This document shows, in pieces, positions 1 through 6,738 of a stretch of DNA of 35,789 nucleotides. The position numbers were made by a program, and so were the translations under genes. The notes beneath the pieces are model-generated. The model searched no databases and was not told where the DNA came from. It saw only the letters and a program-made list of their open reading frames with translations. Source of the DNA: an uncultured Gammaproteobacteria bacterium (lineage in GTDB: Bacteria > Pseudomonadota > Gammaproteobacteria > Pseudomonadales > Pseudohongiellaceae); the NCBI GenBank assembly GCA_903887045.1, contig CAISOD010000295.1:1-35789 (forward strand). The letters are read 5' to 3'. Position 1 is the stretch's first letter. Every line of letters begins with the position of its first letter.

Positions 1-1290
1 GCCAAAACCGGGACTCAGCAAAACCGGTTCGCTGGTGGGGTAGGCGATGTTGCTCAGCACTGGTCGGCCAGTGGCCATGTCCACGTGCGTCGACCAGGTC
101 GTGTTCGGCACGTAATGTTCGGCCGACAGCAGCTCGCCGGTTTCGCGATCGATCACGTAGAAATAGGCCTGCTTCGGCGCATGCATGATTACCTTGCGCT
201 CGACGCCATTGAGAGTGAGTTCACCCAACAGCGGCTGCGAGGTGCAGTCGTAGTCCCATTGCTCCGACGGAATTTCCTGGTAGTGCCATTTGTATTCGCC
301 GGTGGCGGCATCGACGGCGACGATCGAACACAGGAACAGGTTGTCACCGCCTTCGGGGCTGCGGAATTTCATGTGATGCGGTGAGCCGTTGCCGGTGGGG
401 AAGTACACCAGATTGAGATCGGGATCGTAGGCGATGCCGTCCCAGTTGTTGCCGCCGCCGCCCATCTTCCACCACTCGCCGGTCCAGGTGGCGGCAGCCA
501 TGGCCATTACCGAGTCGGAGGCTTCACCATCAAGCTTGCCGGGTTCGCCGGGCACGATGAAGAAGCGCCACACTTTCTCGCCGGTGTCGGCGTTGTAGGC
601 GCTCATGTAGCCGCGCGAACCCACATCACCGCCGCTGTTGCCGATCACCACCAGGTTGCCGGCCATGCGTGGTGCGCCGGTGATGGAGAGTGGCTGGCCT
701 TCAATTTTGGTATCGGTCTGCCAGATTTCTGCGCCGGTTTTGGCGTCAACCGCGATCAGGCGACCATCGAGCGCCGGGATAATGATCTTGCCGTTCCACG
801 CTGACACTCCGCGGCTGACGGTGCCGCAGCAGGTAATGCGCGAATACTCGGGCGCGACTTTCGGATCGTACTGCCACAGCTTTTCGCCGGTGGCGGCGTT
901 GTAGGCGGTGGTCACGCTCCACGCCGAGATGTTGTAGAGCACACCGTCGACTACCAGTGGCGTGCCTTCCACACCGCGCATGGTGCCGAGTTCGGCGAAC
1001 CAGGCGAGGCCCAGCCGGCTTACGTTGGTGTCATTGATCTGGGTGAGCGTGCTGTAGCGTTGTTCTTTCCAGGTGCCACCGTAGTTGACCCAGTTCTGCG
1101 GTTCGCTAGCGGCGTTGACGTAGCGCGCGTGGTCGATGGCTGCGGCTCCCTCGGGAGCCGGCGCTGCGGCAGGCGGCATCGTCGTGGTTTCGGCAAGCGG
1201 AGCCGGTTCCGTGGTGGATTGACCACAGCCTGCAAGCCAAAGGCAAAACAGCAAACCAGAAAGCGAACCTGCATGGCGTGAGAGCTTCAT
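1..1290 (-). CDS. PQQ-dependent alcohol dehydrogenase, lipoprotein type (3' end beyond window)
   Basis: Periplasmic quinoprotein of the methanol/ethanol dehydrogenase family, which oxidises alcohols or aldehydes with pyrroloquinoline quinone and passes electrons to a cytochrome c. 430 codons are visible; the C-terminus lies beyond base 1, so a fused haem domain cannot be excluded. The N-terminus has a lipobox (LAGC, Cys22) and a Pro/Ala-rich tether, so it is probably membrane-anchored, whereas most relatives are soluble. Beta-propeller signatures include GEKLWQYDP and GEYKWHYQE. The vicinal disulfide Cys154-Cys155 (ITCCG) that stacks on PQQ is present. The catalytic Asp346 lies in WDYD, followed two residues later by Asp348, the pattern linked to lanthanide-using enzymes. 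The usual Glu metal ligand appears as Asp222 (GGDVGSRG). Start chosen at the ATG giving the signal peptide. The substrate cannot be read from the sequence. Confidence 0.88.
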   Translation of the reverse strand, partial: MKLSRHAGSLSGLLFCLWLAGCGQSTTEPAPLAETTTMPPAAAPAPEGAAAIDHARYVNAASEPQNWVNYGGTWKEQRYSTLTQINDTNVSRLGLAWFAELGTMRGVEGTPLVVDGVLYNISAWSVTTAYNAATGEKLWQYDPKVAPEYSRITCCGTVSRGVSAWNGKIIIPALDGRLIAVDAKTGAEIWQTDTKIEGQPLSITGAPRMAGNLVVIGNSGGDVGSRGYMSAYNADTGEKVWRFFIVPGEPGKLDGEASDSVMAMAAATWTGEWWKMGGGGNNWDGIAYDPDLNLVYFPTGNGSPHHMKFRSPEGGDNLFLCSIVAVDAATGEYKWHYQEIPSEQWDYDCTSQPLLGELTLNGVERKVIMHAPKQAYFYVIDRETGELLSAEHYVPNTTWSTHVDMATGRPVLSNIAYPTSEPVLLSPGFG

Positions 1291-1339
1291 TGTTGTAATT
1301 GTCCCAGTGGTTGAACGAGGGCCCGATCTGTCGCCGGGC

Positions 1340-1355
1340 TTTCCGCAAGCGGAAA
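1340..1355. promoter_or_regulatory. Inverted repeat over the predicted start of the PQQ dehydrogenase transcript
   Basis: Perfect 7-base arms TTTCCGC and GCGGAAA separated by two bases. The two-base centre makes a tight RNA hairpin unlikely, so a dimeric regulator's operator is the better reading. It covers the predicted +1 of the promoter at 1360-1388, where a bound repressor would block transcription. The regulator is unknown. Confidence 0.45.
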
Positions 1356-1359
1356 CGCG

Positions 1360-1388
1360 AGTAAAGCAGTCCCTACTGCAGGTGACAA
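1360..1388 (-). promoter_or_regulatory. Predicted sigma70 promoter of the PQQ dehydrogenase gene
   Basis: On the minus strand TTGTCA (1388-1383) and TTTACT (1365-1360) are separated by 17 bases, matching the -35 and -10 consensus at 5/6 and 4/6. The predicted transcription start is near 1353, about 60 bases before the ATG at 1290. Prediction from sequence only. Confidence 0.45.
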
Positions 1389-1416
1389 GGGAGCTTCACA
1401 ATGCCTGCAGCAGTAT

Positions 1417-2067
1417 TCAATCGGCAGCCGTGAAGGTGTCCGTCGCCCGCCACAGATACCAGCTGGCGACTGTGCGGTAGGGCGCCCAGATCTCGCCGTG
1501 CAGTTTGAGCGCCTTCGGTGTCGGCATGTCGCTGTGGCCCTGCATCAGCATGAAACCCTTGCGCACGCCAAAGTCGTCTACTGGCAATACGTCAGGGCGG
1601 CCAAGACGAAAGATCAACAGCATTTCCACCGTCCAGCGGCCAATGCCACGCACGGTGGTCAGCGTGGTGATGATGTCTTCGTTGTCCAAATCATGCAGGT
1701 CTTCCATCACCGGCAGCGTGCCGTCCAGCACCTTGGCAGCCAGATCGCGCAGGGCCAGCTGCTTGTTGCGTGAGAGACCGGCGCTGCGCAGCTTGTCCTC
1801 GGGAGCGCGTTTGATGTCTTTTGCGGTGAACTGCTCCGAGCGTGGGAACAAGGCGCAGGTGCGCTGGTAGATGGTCTCTGCTGCTTTTGCATGCAGCTGC
1901 TGGAAGATGATGGAGCGTGCCAGCGACAGAAACAGATCACTGTCTTGCTGCACCTGCAAGCGGCAAGGGCCAATGCGGGCGATCAACGCAGCCATGGCCG
2001 GATCGGCGGTGGTGAGGTGCTTGCCGGCTTTGCGAAGGGTGGCAGGGCTGTTTATGCGGGTGTTCAT
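1417..2067 (-). CDS. DNA-3-methyladenine glycosylase II-like (HhH-GPD family)
   Basis: Base-excision repair enzyme of the AlkA type, expected to remove alkylated purines such as 3-methyladenine from DNA in the cytoplasm. At 216 residues it is the short form that lacks the AlkA N-terminal domain. The helix-hairpin-helix is at about residues 137-150 (TTVRGIGRWTVEML), followed by LPVDDFGVRKG, whose Asp164/Asp165 pair holds the catalytic aspartate (AlkA Asp238 equivalent). The N-terminal SIIFQQLHAKAA helix is also typical. A GGAAAC element precedes the ATG. It is transcribed divergently from the SOUL gene and away from the PQQ dehydrogenase promoter. The family call is firm; the exact lesion range is not visible. 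Confidence 0.9.
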   Translation of the reverse strand: MNTRINSPATLRKAGKHLTTADPAMAALIARIGPCRLQVQQDSDLFLSLARSIIFQQLHAKAAETIYQRTCALFPRSEQFTAKDIKRAPEDKLRSAGLSRNKQLALRDLAAKVLDGTLPVMEDLHDLDNEDIITTLTTVRGIGRWTVEMLLIFRLGRPDVLPVDDFGVRKGFMLMQGHSDMPTPKALKLHGEIWAPYRTVASWYLWRATDTFTAAD

Positions 2068-2172
2068 CGGGTTTCCGGCTCCATGCCTTGTCGGCGTGTA
2101 TAGTGGGGCGGCTGGACGCTTTGCAATCCATCGGCATTCTGCACTCGTAACAGCATAGCCAAGTCAGGGTTA

Positions 2173-2766
2173 ATGCCAATGTCGAAAAAGCTGATCTACT
2201 TATTGTTGTTCTCTTGCTTCTTGCTGGATACCTCTTACGCCATGGCTATCGAAGAACCGAAGTTCACCGTAGTCACTTCCCGCGACGGCGTCGAATATCG
2301 CCAGTACGAAGCCTACATGGTGGCGGCCACCCTCATTGCCGGTGAAAACGACCGCGATACAGCCTCCAGTCAGGGCTTCCGCCGGCTGTTCAAATACATC
2401 AGTGGCGACAATACGCCCAACAAGTCCATCAGCATGACGGCGCCGGTACAACAAACGCCTTCTGCCAACGGGTGGAAAATCGCCTTCATAGTTCCCCAGC
2501 AATTTTCGCAGGACACCGTGCCCACGCCAGCCAGTGCGGATGTAGCCATTGAGACAGTACCTGCCCAACTGATGGCAGTGGTCCGCTATTCCGGTCGTTG
2601 GACCGACAAGAATCTCAAACAACATGCCGATGAACTACTGCAAAAGCTCGAGGCTGCCGGCATCCCGACCCAGGGTCCAGTGATGAGTGCTGCCTACAAC
2701 GCGCCGTTCACACCACCGTTCATGCGGCGCAATGAAGTGATGGTAGTAGTGGATCGGGTCCCCTGA
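2173..2766 (+). CDS. SOUL-family heme-binding protein, exported
   Basis: SOUL/HBP proteins bind haem or other tetrapyrroles; the bacterial members have no settled role. The 197-residue product starts with a hydrophobic signal peptide (about residues 1-24, ending SYAMA), so it is probably periplasmic. The SOUL fold follows from EPKFTVVTSRDGVEYRQY through GFRRLFKYISGDN and ISMTAPVQQT to the C-terminal YNAPFTPPFMRRNEVMV, a characteristic SOUL ending. Two in-frame ATGs (2173 and 2179) are both possible starts; the second leaves a slightly shorter signal peptide. It is a single gene facing the hydrolase at 2808-3905, with 41 bases between their ends. Confidence 0.88.
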   Translation: MPMSKKLIYLLLFSCFLLDTSYAMAIEEPKFTVVTSRDGVEYRQYEAYMVAATLIAGENDRDTASSQGFRRLFKYISGDNTPNKSISMTAPVQQTPSANGWKIAFIVPQQFSQDTVPTPASADVAIETVPAQLMAVVRYSGRWTDKNLKQHADELLQKLEAAGIPTQGPVMSAAYNAPFTPPFMRRNEVMVVVDRVP

Positions 2767-2807
2767 GTCACGGCATTTGGCTGTGTACTGTGGCTGGCGG
2801 GGCTTCG

Positions 2808-3905
2808 TCAGCCCTTCGGCACAAACGCCAAAAAGCGCCGTGGGTTGTCGATCATGATGCGGTGCAATACTTCCTCATTGGCGCCAGCCGCTTTCAGCTT
2901 CGGTATGAATGACGTCAGCGTTTTGTCGTAGCCGCTGGAGGCATCGGCCGAGAACAGCAGATTGTCGGCATAACCGGCATCAATCAGCGCCAGCACCATT
3001 GGCACCACCCGCGCATCACCATTGCCTCCCTGGCGATCGAAGCCGATGAAGGCGCCGCGCTGACACAGCGTTTTGTGCACATACACGTTGGCATCTACCA
3101 GATTGCCGAGATGGCCAATCACCACACTGGCCGGATTCACTCCCATGTCTTCGAGGATGTTGAGTTGCTCGATGGCAGCTTTGCCCGGAATGCCGGTGTG
3201 CGTAATGATCGGCAGGTTAGTGGCCACATGCACGCGACCCACGGCGCGGAACACCTTGCGTTCATCGCTGGTCATTTCATCCCATGAGCCTATTTCGCCC
3301 AGTGCACCGGTGGGATTGGCTGCTATCTGCTCCAGCAGCGCCTGCACGATGTCGTCTTCACTCATCGTGGCGATTGACGCCGGATAGTACGGCTGCGAAT
3401 AAAAACCTGCACAGGCCACGATAGGCATGCCGGTTTGCATGGATACCTGCCGGGCGAAATCGACATCACGTCCCATGTCAGGATGGCCGGCATCGACAAT
3501 GCAGGCGACACCAGCGGCTTTGGCCTTGTTGACGTCAGCCACCATGGCAGCGAGATCGGTAGTCGGGCCGCTTGCAGGTCCTGTTGCCGGTGGACGCGGC
3601 GCAGCAGTGTTGTTGGGCGCAGGTGCGGCCGGAGCCGGAATGGCCGCAGTGGATTCATTGAGTGCGCGTACCGCGGCCGATGCTGCGCGGAACTTGTCCA
3701 TGAAATCCGCTGCCAGCGACAGATGCTCATGAAACAGCGTGGACCCGCCAGCGAGTTCCTCGGGTGCGTAGTCCCGCAAGAGCGTTCTGATCACTGCGCC
3801 TTGGGGCAATGTTGGTGCTTGGCTGAATGCGAGTGAGGGCAGGGCGGTAGCGGCAGCACTGATGCCGGAGAATTTCAGCAGCTTGCGACGGGTGATTGTT
3901 TGCAT
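2808..3905 (-). CDS. Tat-exported phosphotriesterase-like metal-dependent hydrolase
   Basis: Amidohydrolase-superfamily protein of the phosphotriesterase (PTE)-like group, expected to hydrolyse lactones, esters or phosphoesters with a two-metal centre. A twin-arginine signal (TRRKLLKFSG, residues 5-14) ends near AFSQA, so it is exported folded. Metal ligands visible: His59 and His61 (HEHL), His236 (THTG), His265 (IGHLG) and Asp321 (SADAS). At the bridging position there is Glu204 (LGEIGS) rather than the carbamylated lysine of true phosphotriesterases, as in the E. coli phosphotriesterase homology protein. An Ala/Pro-rich low-complexity insertion occupies about residues 87-116, near the N-terminal side of the barrel. 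The 365-residue length fits the family plus signal and insertion. Substrate unknown. Confidence 0.85.
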   Translation of the reverse strand: MQTITRRKLLKFSGISAAATALPSLAFSQAPTLPQGAVIRTLLRDYAPEELAGGSTLFHEHLSLAADFMDKFRAASAAVRALNESTAAIPAPAAPAPNNTAAPRPPATGPASGPTTDLAAMVADVNKAKAAGVACIVDAGHPDMGRDVDFARQVSMQTGMPIVACAGFYSQPYYPASIATMSEDDIVQALLEQIAANPTGALGEIGSWDEMTSDERKVFRAVGRVHVATNLPIITHTGIPGKAAIEQLNILEDMGVNPASVVIGHLGNLVDANVYVHKTLCQRGAFIGFDRQGGNGDARVVPMVLALIDAGYADNLLFSADASSGYDKTLTSFIPKLKAAGANEEVLHRIMIDNPRRFLAFVPKG

Positions 3906-4105
3906 GGTTCGATGCTCGTGTGGCTATTGTGTTTTTGTGGGCGAACTTCAATCAAGACCTGGCTGGAACGAAAGGTTTTCGCCTTCGAGGGCGAAGTTGA
4001 CCAATCCCCTGCTGGCGTCCAGGCAACAAACGTAATTCTTCATCAATTCAACCCAATGCATCCAGAGATACAGCAGAAATCCAAATTTCGCACTATGTTG
4101 TAGAG

Positions 4106-4453
4106 ATGATTTTGTCTGTCAAAGGAATGGCGGTGCATATGGATATACTGGATTTGGTCGCTGCGATCCGCGCCGAGCGCACGTTTTGCACAGGTCATGC
4201 AGACAAAAAGGCCGAAAACGACAAGTTGGAGCTGCAGGAGATTCACGCCTCTGTTCTGGTTGGCGAAATCATCGAGACCTACCCGTAAGACACTCCTTAC
4301 CCGAGTTGTCTGGTGCTTGGGTGGATTGGCCCTGACAAGCCGATTCATACAGTCTGGGCCTATAATGCAGCTACAGGATATGCCGTGTTGGTTACCGTTT
4401 ACCGACCTGATCCAAGGCGCTGGATAGAGTGGAAGGAGGGGATCAAACGATGA
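4106..4453 (+). pseudogene. DUF4258 family gene interrupted by an in-frame TAA
   Basis: DUF4258 proteins are small RelE-fold-like proteins often encoded beside zinc-finger or antitoxin genes and suspected to be toxins. The first half (from ATG 4106, or more likely 4139, MDILDLVAAIR) ends at TAA 4286-4288 within GEIIETYP. Translation in the same frame continues directly with DTPYPSCLVLGWIG, then KPIHTVWAY and LVTVYRPDPRRW, which is the second half of the family, to TGA 4451-4453. The family commonly reads YP, a charged residue, D-P-Y-P-S here, so a single substitution (for example AAA to TAA) explains the stop. The terminal TGA overlaps the next gene's ATG as ATGA, the architecture of an intact coupled pair. 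A sequencing error or readthrough is the alternative. Confidence 0.72.
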
Positions 4454-4728
4454 GAGCTTTCGACAAGTGCCCCGTGTGCGGTGGTGAACTGGCTACCCAC
4501 CTGGTGGAAAAAATTCTCAGTGGTGGTGGCAATACTGCTTCCATGAAAGTCAGTGCAGAAGTATGTGGCAAGTGTGGTGAACACTTGTACTCCCAAAAGC
4601 TCTCGCACTCGTTCGATGAAATCCGCCGCAAACTGCAACATCAGGAATTCTCTCATCTGCGGCCAATCGGGCAGTCGTTCACGGTTGAAGATGGCTGGCC
4701 TGATCAGACGATTCGCTCAGCGGGATAA
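4450..4728 (+). CDS. YgiT-type zinc-finger protein (MqsA N-domain-like)
   Basis: A 92-residue protein with a four-cysteine zinc-binding domain: CPVC (Cys7, Cys10) and CGKC (Cys39, Cys42), as in the N-terminal domain of MqsA/YgiT antitoxins. There is no room for the C-terminal DNA-binding domain of full MqsA. After the finger comes a charged helix (DEIRRKLQHQEF). In toxin-antitoxin-like pairs such proteins are encoded next to DUF4258 or similar small proteins, as here. Start chosen at ATG 4450, which overlaps the upstream TGA and has AAGGAGG about nine bases before it; a GTG at 4429 is possible but lies upstream of that ribosome site. Probably the antitoxin-like partner left after its neighbour was inactivated. 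Confidence 0.78.
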   Translation: MRAFDKCPVCGGELATHLVEKILSGGGNTASMKVSAEVCGKCGEHLYSQKLSHSFDEIRRKLQHQEFSHLRPIGQSFTVEDGWPDQTIRSAG

Positions 4729-4751
4729 CGCTTGTACCTTTGAGTTGCAGA

Positions 4752-5108
4752 TCAACCATTGTTGGTACCCACAGCCAATAGCAACAGCGCGAATACCCCC
4801 ACAGCCGCATGCAAGAAAACCACAATCATCGGCGGCGGCGTGCGGTATTCACGCTTGCTGATTCGTAGCGCCAGCAGCACAAACCCTCCGAGCAGCGCGA
4901 GCACAAACAAAAAAGCCGAGAGGTTATACAGTCGTTGCGTGGCCGAATCCGCAATATGTTCCAGCAGCAGTGCCAGACCCACGAGAGCGGCAACAACGTG
5001 CGCAACTGCCAGCGGTAGCGAGCCGCGCCGATAGCGCATGCCCAGCACGACAAGCGTGAGTCCCAGCACGACTGCCAGCGAGAAAGATGCGGTTGCGGCG
5101 AAGATCAT
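4752..5108 (-). CDS. Small four-helix inner-membrane protein, unknown function
   Basis: The 118-residue product is almost entirely hydrophobic. Four transmembrane segments can be drawn at about residues 3-25, 32-53, 60-84 and 91-114, separated by short Arg/Lys-containing loops (RYRRGS, RISKREYR). Histidines sit within or at the edge of helix 2 (AHVV, LEHI) and helix 4 (FLHAA), which could bind a haem or metal, but no motif proves it. I do not recognise the family. It begins six bases after the stop of the 62-residue membrane gene and probably shares its transcript. Confidence 0.62.
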   Translation of the reverse strand: MIFAATASFSLAVVLGLTLVVLGMRYRRGSLPLAVAHVVAALVGLALLLEHIADSATQRLYNLSAFLFVLALLGGFVLLALRISKREYRTPPPMIVVFLHAAVGVFALLLLAVGTNNG

Positions 5109-5114
5109 CTGGCT

Positions 5115-5303
5115 CTACGCACGTACCGACAACGCGAAGTAAATGACGTAGATCCAGGACAGGAAGCCGTAGACGATGGCCCACAGGATCGACTGGTTGG
5201 CACTCCACGAGATGGTGATGGCGAGCGCAGAGCCGAAGCTGATACCGGCTTTGGCGACGTTGGTCACATGGACGGAGGTCATTGAACGGGTGGGTTCAAG
5301 CAT
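5115..5303 (-). CDS. Small membrane protein of 62 residues, unknown function
   Basis: A short polypeptide (MLEPTRSMTSVHVTNVAKAG...) with one long or two short hydrophobic segments, at about residues 20-38 and 42-58, rich in aromatic residues (WAIVYGFLSWIYVIYF). Start chosen at ATG 5303, whose first codons overlap the TGA of the upstream DUF2442 gene by eight bases, an arrangement typical of translational coupling. The open frame extends further upstream, but that part is the DUF2442 region in another frame. It is followed six bases later by the four-helix membrane protein. Function unknown; the pair may form a small membrane complex. Confidence 0.58.
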   Translation of the reverse strand: MLEPTRSMTSVHVTNVAKAGISFGSALAITISWSANQSILWAIVYGFLSWIYVIYFALSVRA

Positions 5304-5499
5304 GGGTAGCCTCCTCGCACTTGAGATAGAGTGTCTCCGGCGCGATGTCTGCACCATTCGGCCAGGCGATTGTGCCTCCCTCAATCAAAGCTTGACGGAA
5401 AAAGTCCTGGTTACGCAACGGCACAAACATGGAGCCCGGTAGTTGCAGGTACTCTGAAAAATCCACGCAGCCGCTTACGCCGTTATCAAACCAGATCAT
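5296..5499 (-). CDS. DUF2442 domain protein, N-terminally short
   Basis: DUF2442 proteins are small domains of unknown function, frequently paired with DUF4160 in toxin-antitoxin-like modules. Recognised by MIWFDNGVSGCVDFS and the family signature IAWPNGADIAPETLY near the C-terminus. From ATG 5499 the product is 67 residues and starts in the middle of the first predicted beta strand, so about 15 residues of the usual N-terminus are missing. AAAGGAAG lies about ten bases upstream of this ATG. An upstream in-frame start at 5580 gives 94 residues, but the added part does not look like the family and overlaps the methyltransferase gene's 3' end. No DUF4160 gene is next to it. Either a trimmed functional protein or a remnant. 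Confidence 0.6.
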   Translation of the reverse strand: MIWFDNGVSGCVDFSEYLQLPGSMFVPLRNQDFFRQALIEGGTIAWPNGADIAPETLYLKCEEATHA

Positions 5500-5551
5500 G
5501 AAGGAGTGGCTTCCTTTACCGACACTGGGACCCCTTATTCTGCAAGTGGTA

Positions 5552-6700
5552 TCAATTCTTCCAACACCACTTGCTCGCAATCGCCGCCCCCTCCGCCAAC
5601 GCCTTCAACTTCATCCACACCACCCCGGGATCAATCGCGGCCTGCCCCACATGGATGCTGAAACCACAGTCAGTCGCCGCCATCACGTTCTCGCGTCCTA
5701 CCAGATCGGCATACCGCTTGATGCGCTGAGCAATCAGCTCGGGATGCTCGACATAGTTGCTCTGACACTCGATCACGCCGGGGCAGAGGATTTTGCCTTC
5801 CGGCAGTTTGTACGTCTCAAACAGCGACCACTCATGCGCATGGCGCGGGTTGGCAGCTTCAAACAACAGCGTGCTGGGCTTGGCGCTCATGACGATGTCG
5901 ATGATGTCGGCGAAGTTCATGTCGTGGTGGTGGGGGCCGCCGTAGTTGCCCCAGCACAGGTGCATGCGCAGTTGTTCGGCGGGGATGTTGGCAACGGCGT
6001 AGTTGAGGGCTTCCACATGCAGTGCGGCGCGCTGGCGGAAGTCTTCCAGCGTCACGCCTTTGCTGTTCATGTGGCGGCCCATCGCAAGATCGGGGCAGTC
6101 AATCTGCAGGGTGGCACCGGATTTGGCGATGGCTTCGTATTCGTGTTTCATCGCTTCCGCAATGGCGAACACGTATTCCTCGTGGCTCGGGTAGTACTCG
6201 TTCTTGAAGAAGATGGAGGTGACGCCGGGTGAGGCGGAGGAGAAGAAAACGTTCTTCATACCGTCCTTGCCGACAGCAGCTTCCATGTTGCGGATGTCGA
6301 CGTAGACGTCGTCCATGTTCTTGACGCTGATCGGGCCCTTGCAGCCCGGCGCATGGCGATGCTGGCGCGAAGGGTCTTCACCCACGCGCTTGGCGATATT
6401 GGGAAAGTCGACCAGGTCGTCGAACACGTAGGTGTTGTCGCTGCCGCCGAAGCCGGTGAGGCGATCCTTGATGTAGGTGGCGTAGCTGGGCTTCGACATC
6501 TCGCCGTCGTTGACGACGCTGATGCCCAGCTCTTTCTGCTTGTTGACGATATCAACTACGGCCTGCTGCACGCGGACGGCCATGGCGCCGGCATCTACCG
6601 GCACGCCATCTTCCCGCGCCCACATCATGTGCATCAGGTCTTTTTCGCGCGGCAGACTGCCGACGTGTGAAGTAAGAAAGTAGTCGGTGCTGCGTTGCAT
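5552..6700 (-). CDS. Cobalamin-independent methionine synthase II family (MetE C-domain-like) methyltransferase
   Basis: A 382-residue single-domain relative of the MetE catalytic half, a zinc-dependent TIM barrel that activates thiols for alkyl transfer. The N-terminal FLTSHVGSLPRE is typical. Zinc ligands are visible in the expected order: His247-x-Cys249 (MHLCWGN), Glu281 (LLFEAANPR) and Cys345 (AATDCGFS). It lacks the N-terminal half of true MetE, so it is unlikely to be a standard folate-dependent methionine synthase. The group also includes epoxyalkane:coenzyme M transferases and methyltransferases that use small methyl donors. AAGGAG lies six bases upstream of the ATG. Its neighbours (M16 peptidase upstream, DUF2442 downstream) do not reveal the substrate. 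Confidence 0.85.
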   Translation of the reverse strand: MQRSTDYFLTSHVGSLPREKDLMHMMWAREDGVPVDAGAMAVRVQQAVVDIVNKQKELGISVVNDGEMSKPSYATYIKDRLTGFGGSDNTYVFDDLVDFPNIAKRVGEDPSRQHRHAPGCKGPISVKNMDDVYVDIRNMEAAVGKDGMKNVFFSSASPGVTSIFFKNEYYPSHEEYVFAIAEAMKHEYEAIAKSGATLQIDCPDLAMGRHMNSKGVTLEDFRQRAALHVEALNYAVANIPAEQLRMHLCWGNYGGPHHHDMNFADIIDIVMSAKPSTLLFEAANPRHAHEWSLFETYKLPEGKILCPGVIECQSNYVEHPELIAQRIKRYADLVGRENVMAATDCGFSIHVGQAAIDPGVVWMKLKALAEGAAIASKWCWKN

Positions 6701-6738
6701 GCGGGCTCCTTGATTGGGTTGTTATTGTTGTAGGGGCG

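Noticed and set aside
2799-2813. GGGCT/AGCCC stem at the convergent ends of the SOUL and hydrolase genes
   Set aside because: Only five pairs and no T-run on either side, too weak to call a terminator.
3980-4002. Stem TTCGCC/GGCGAA in the 200-base gap 3906-4105
   Set aside because: Six base pairs with no T-run and no promoter or gene context. The rest of this gap shows nothing convincing.
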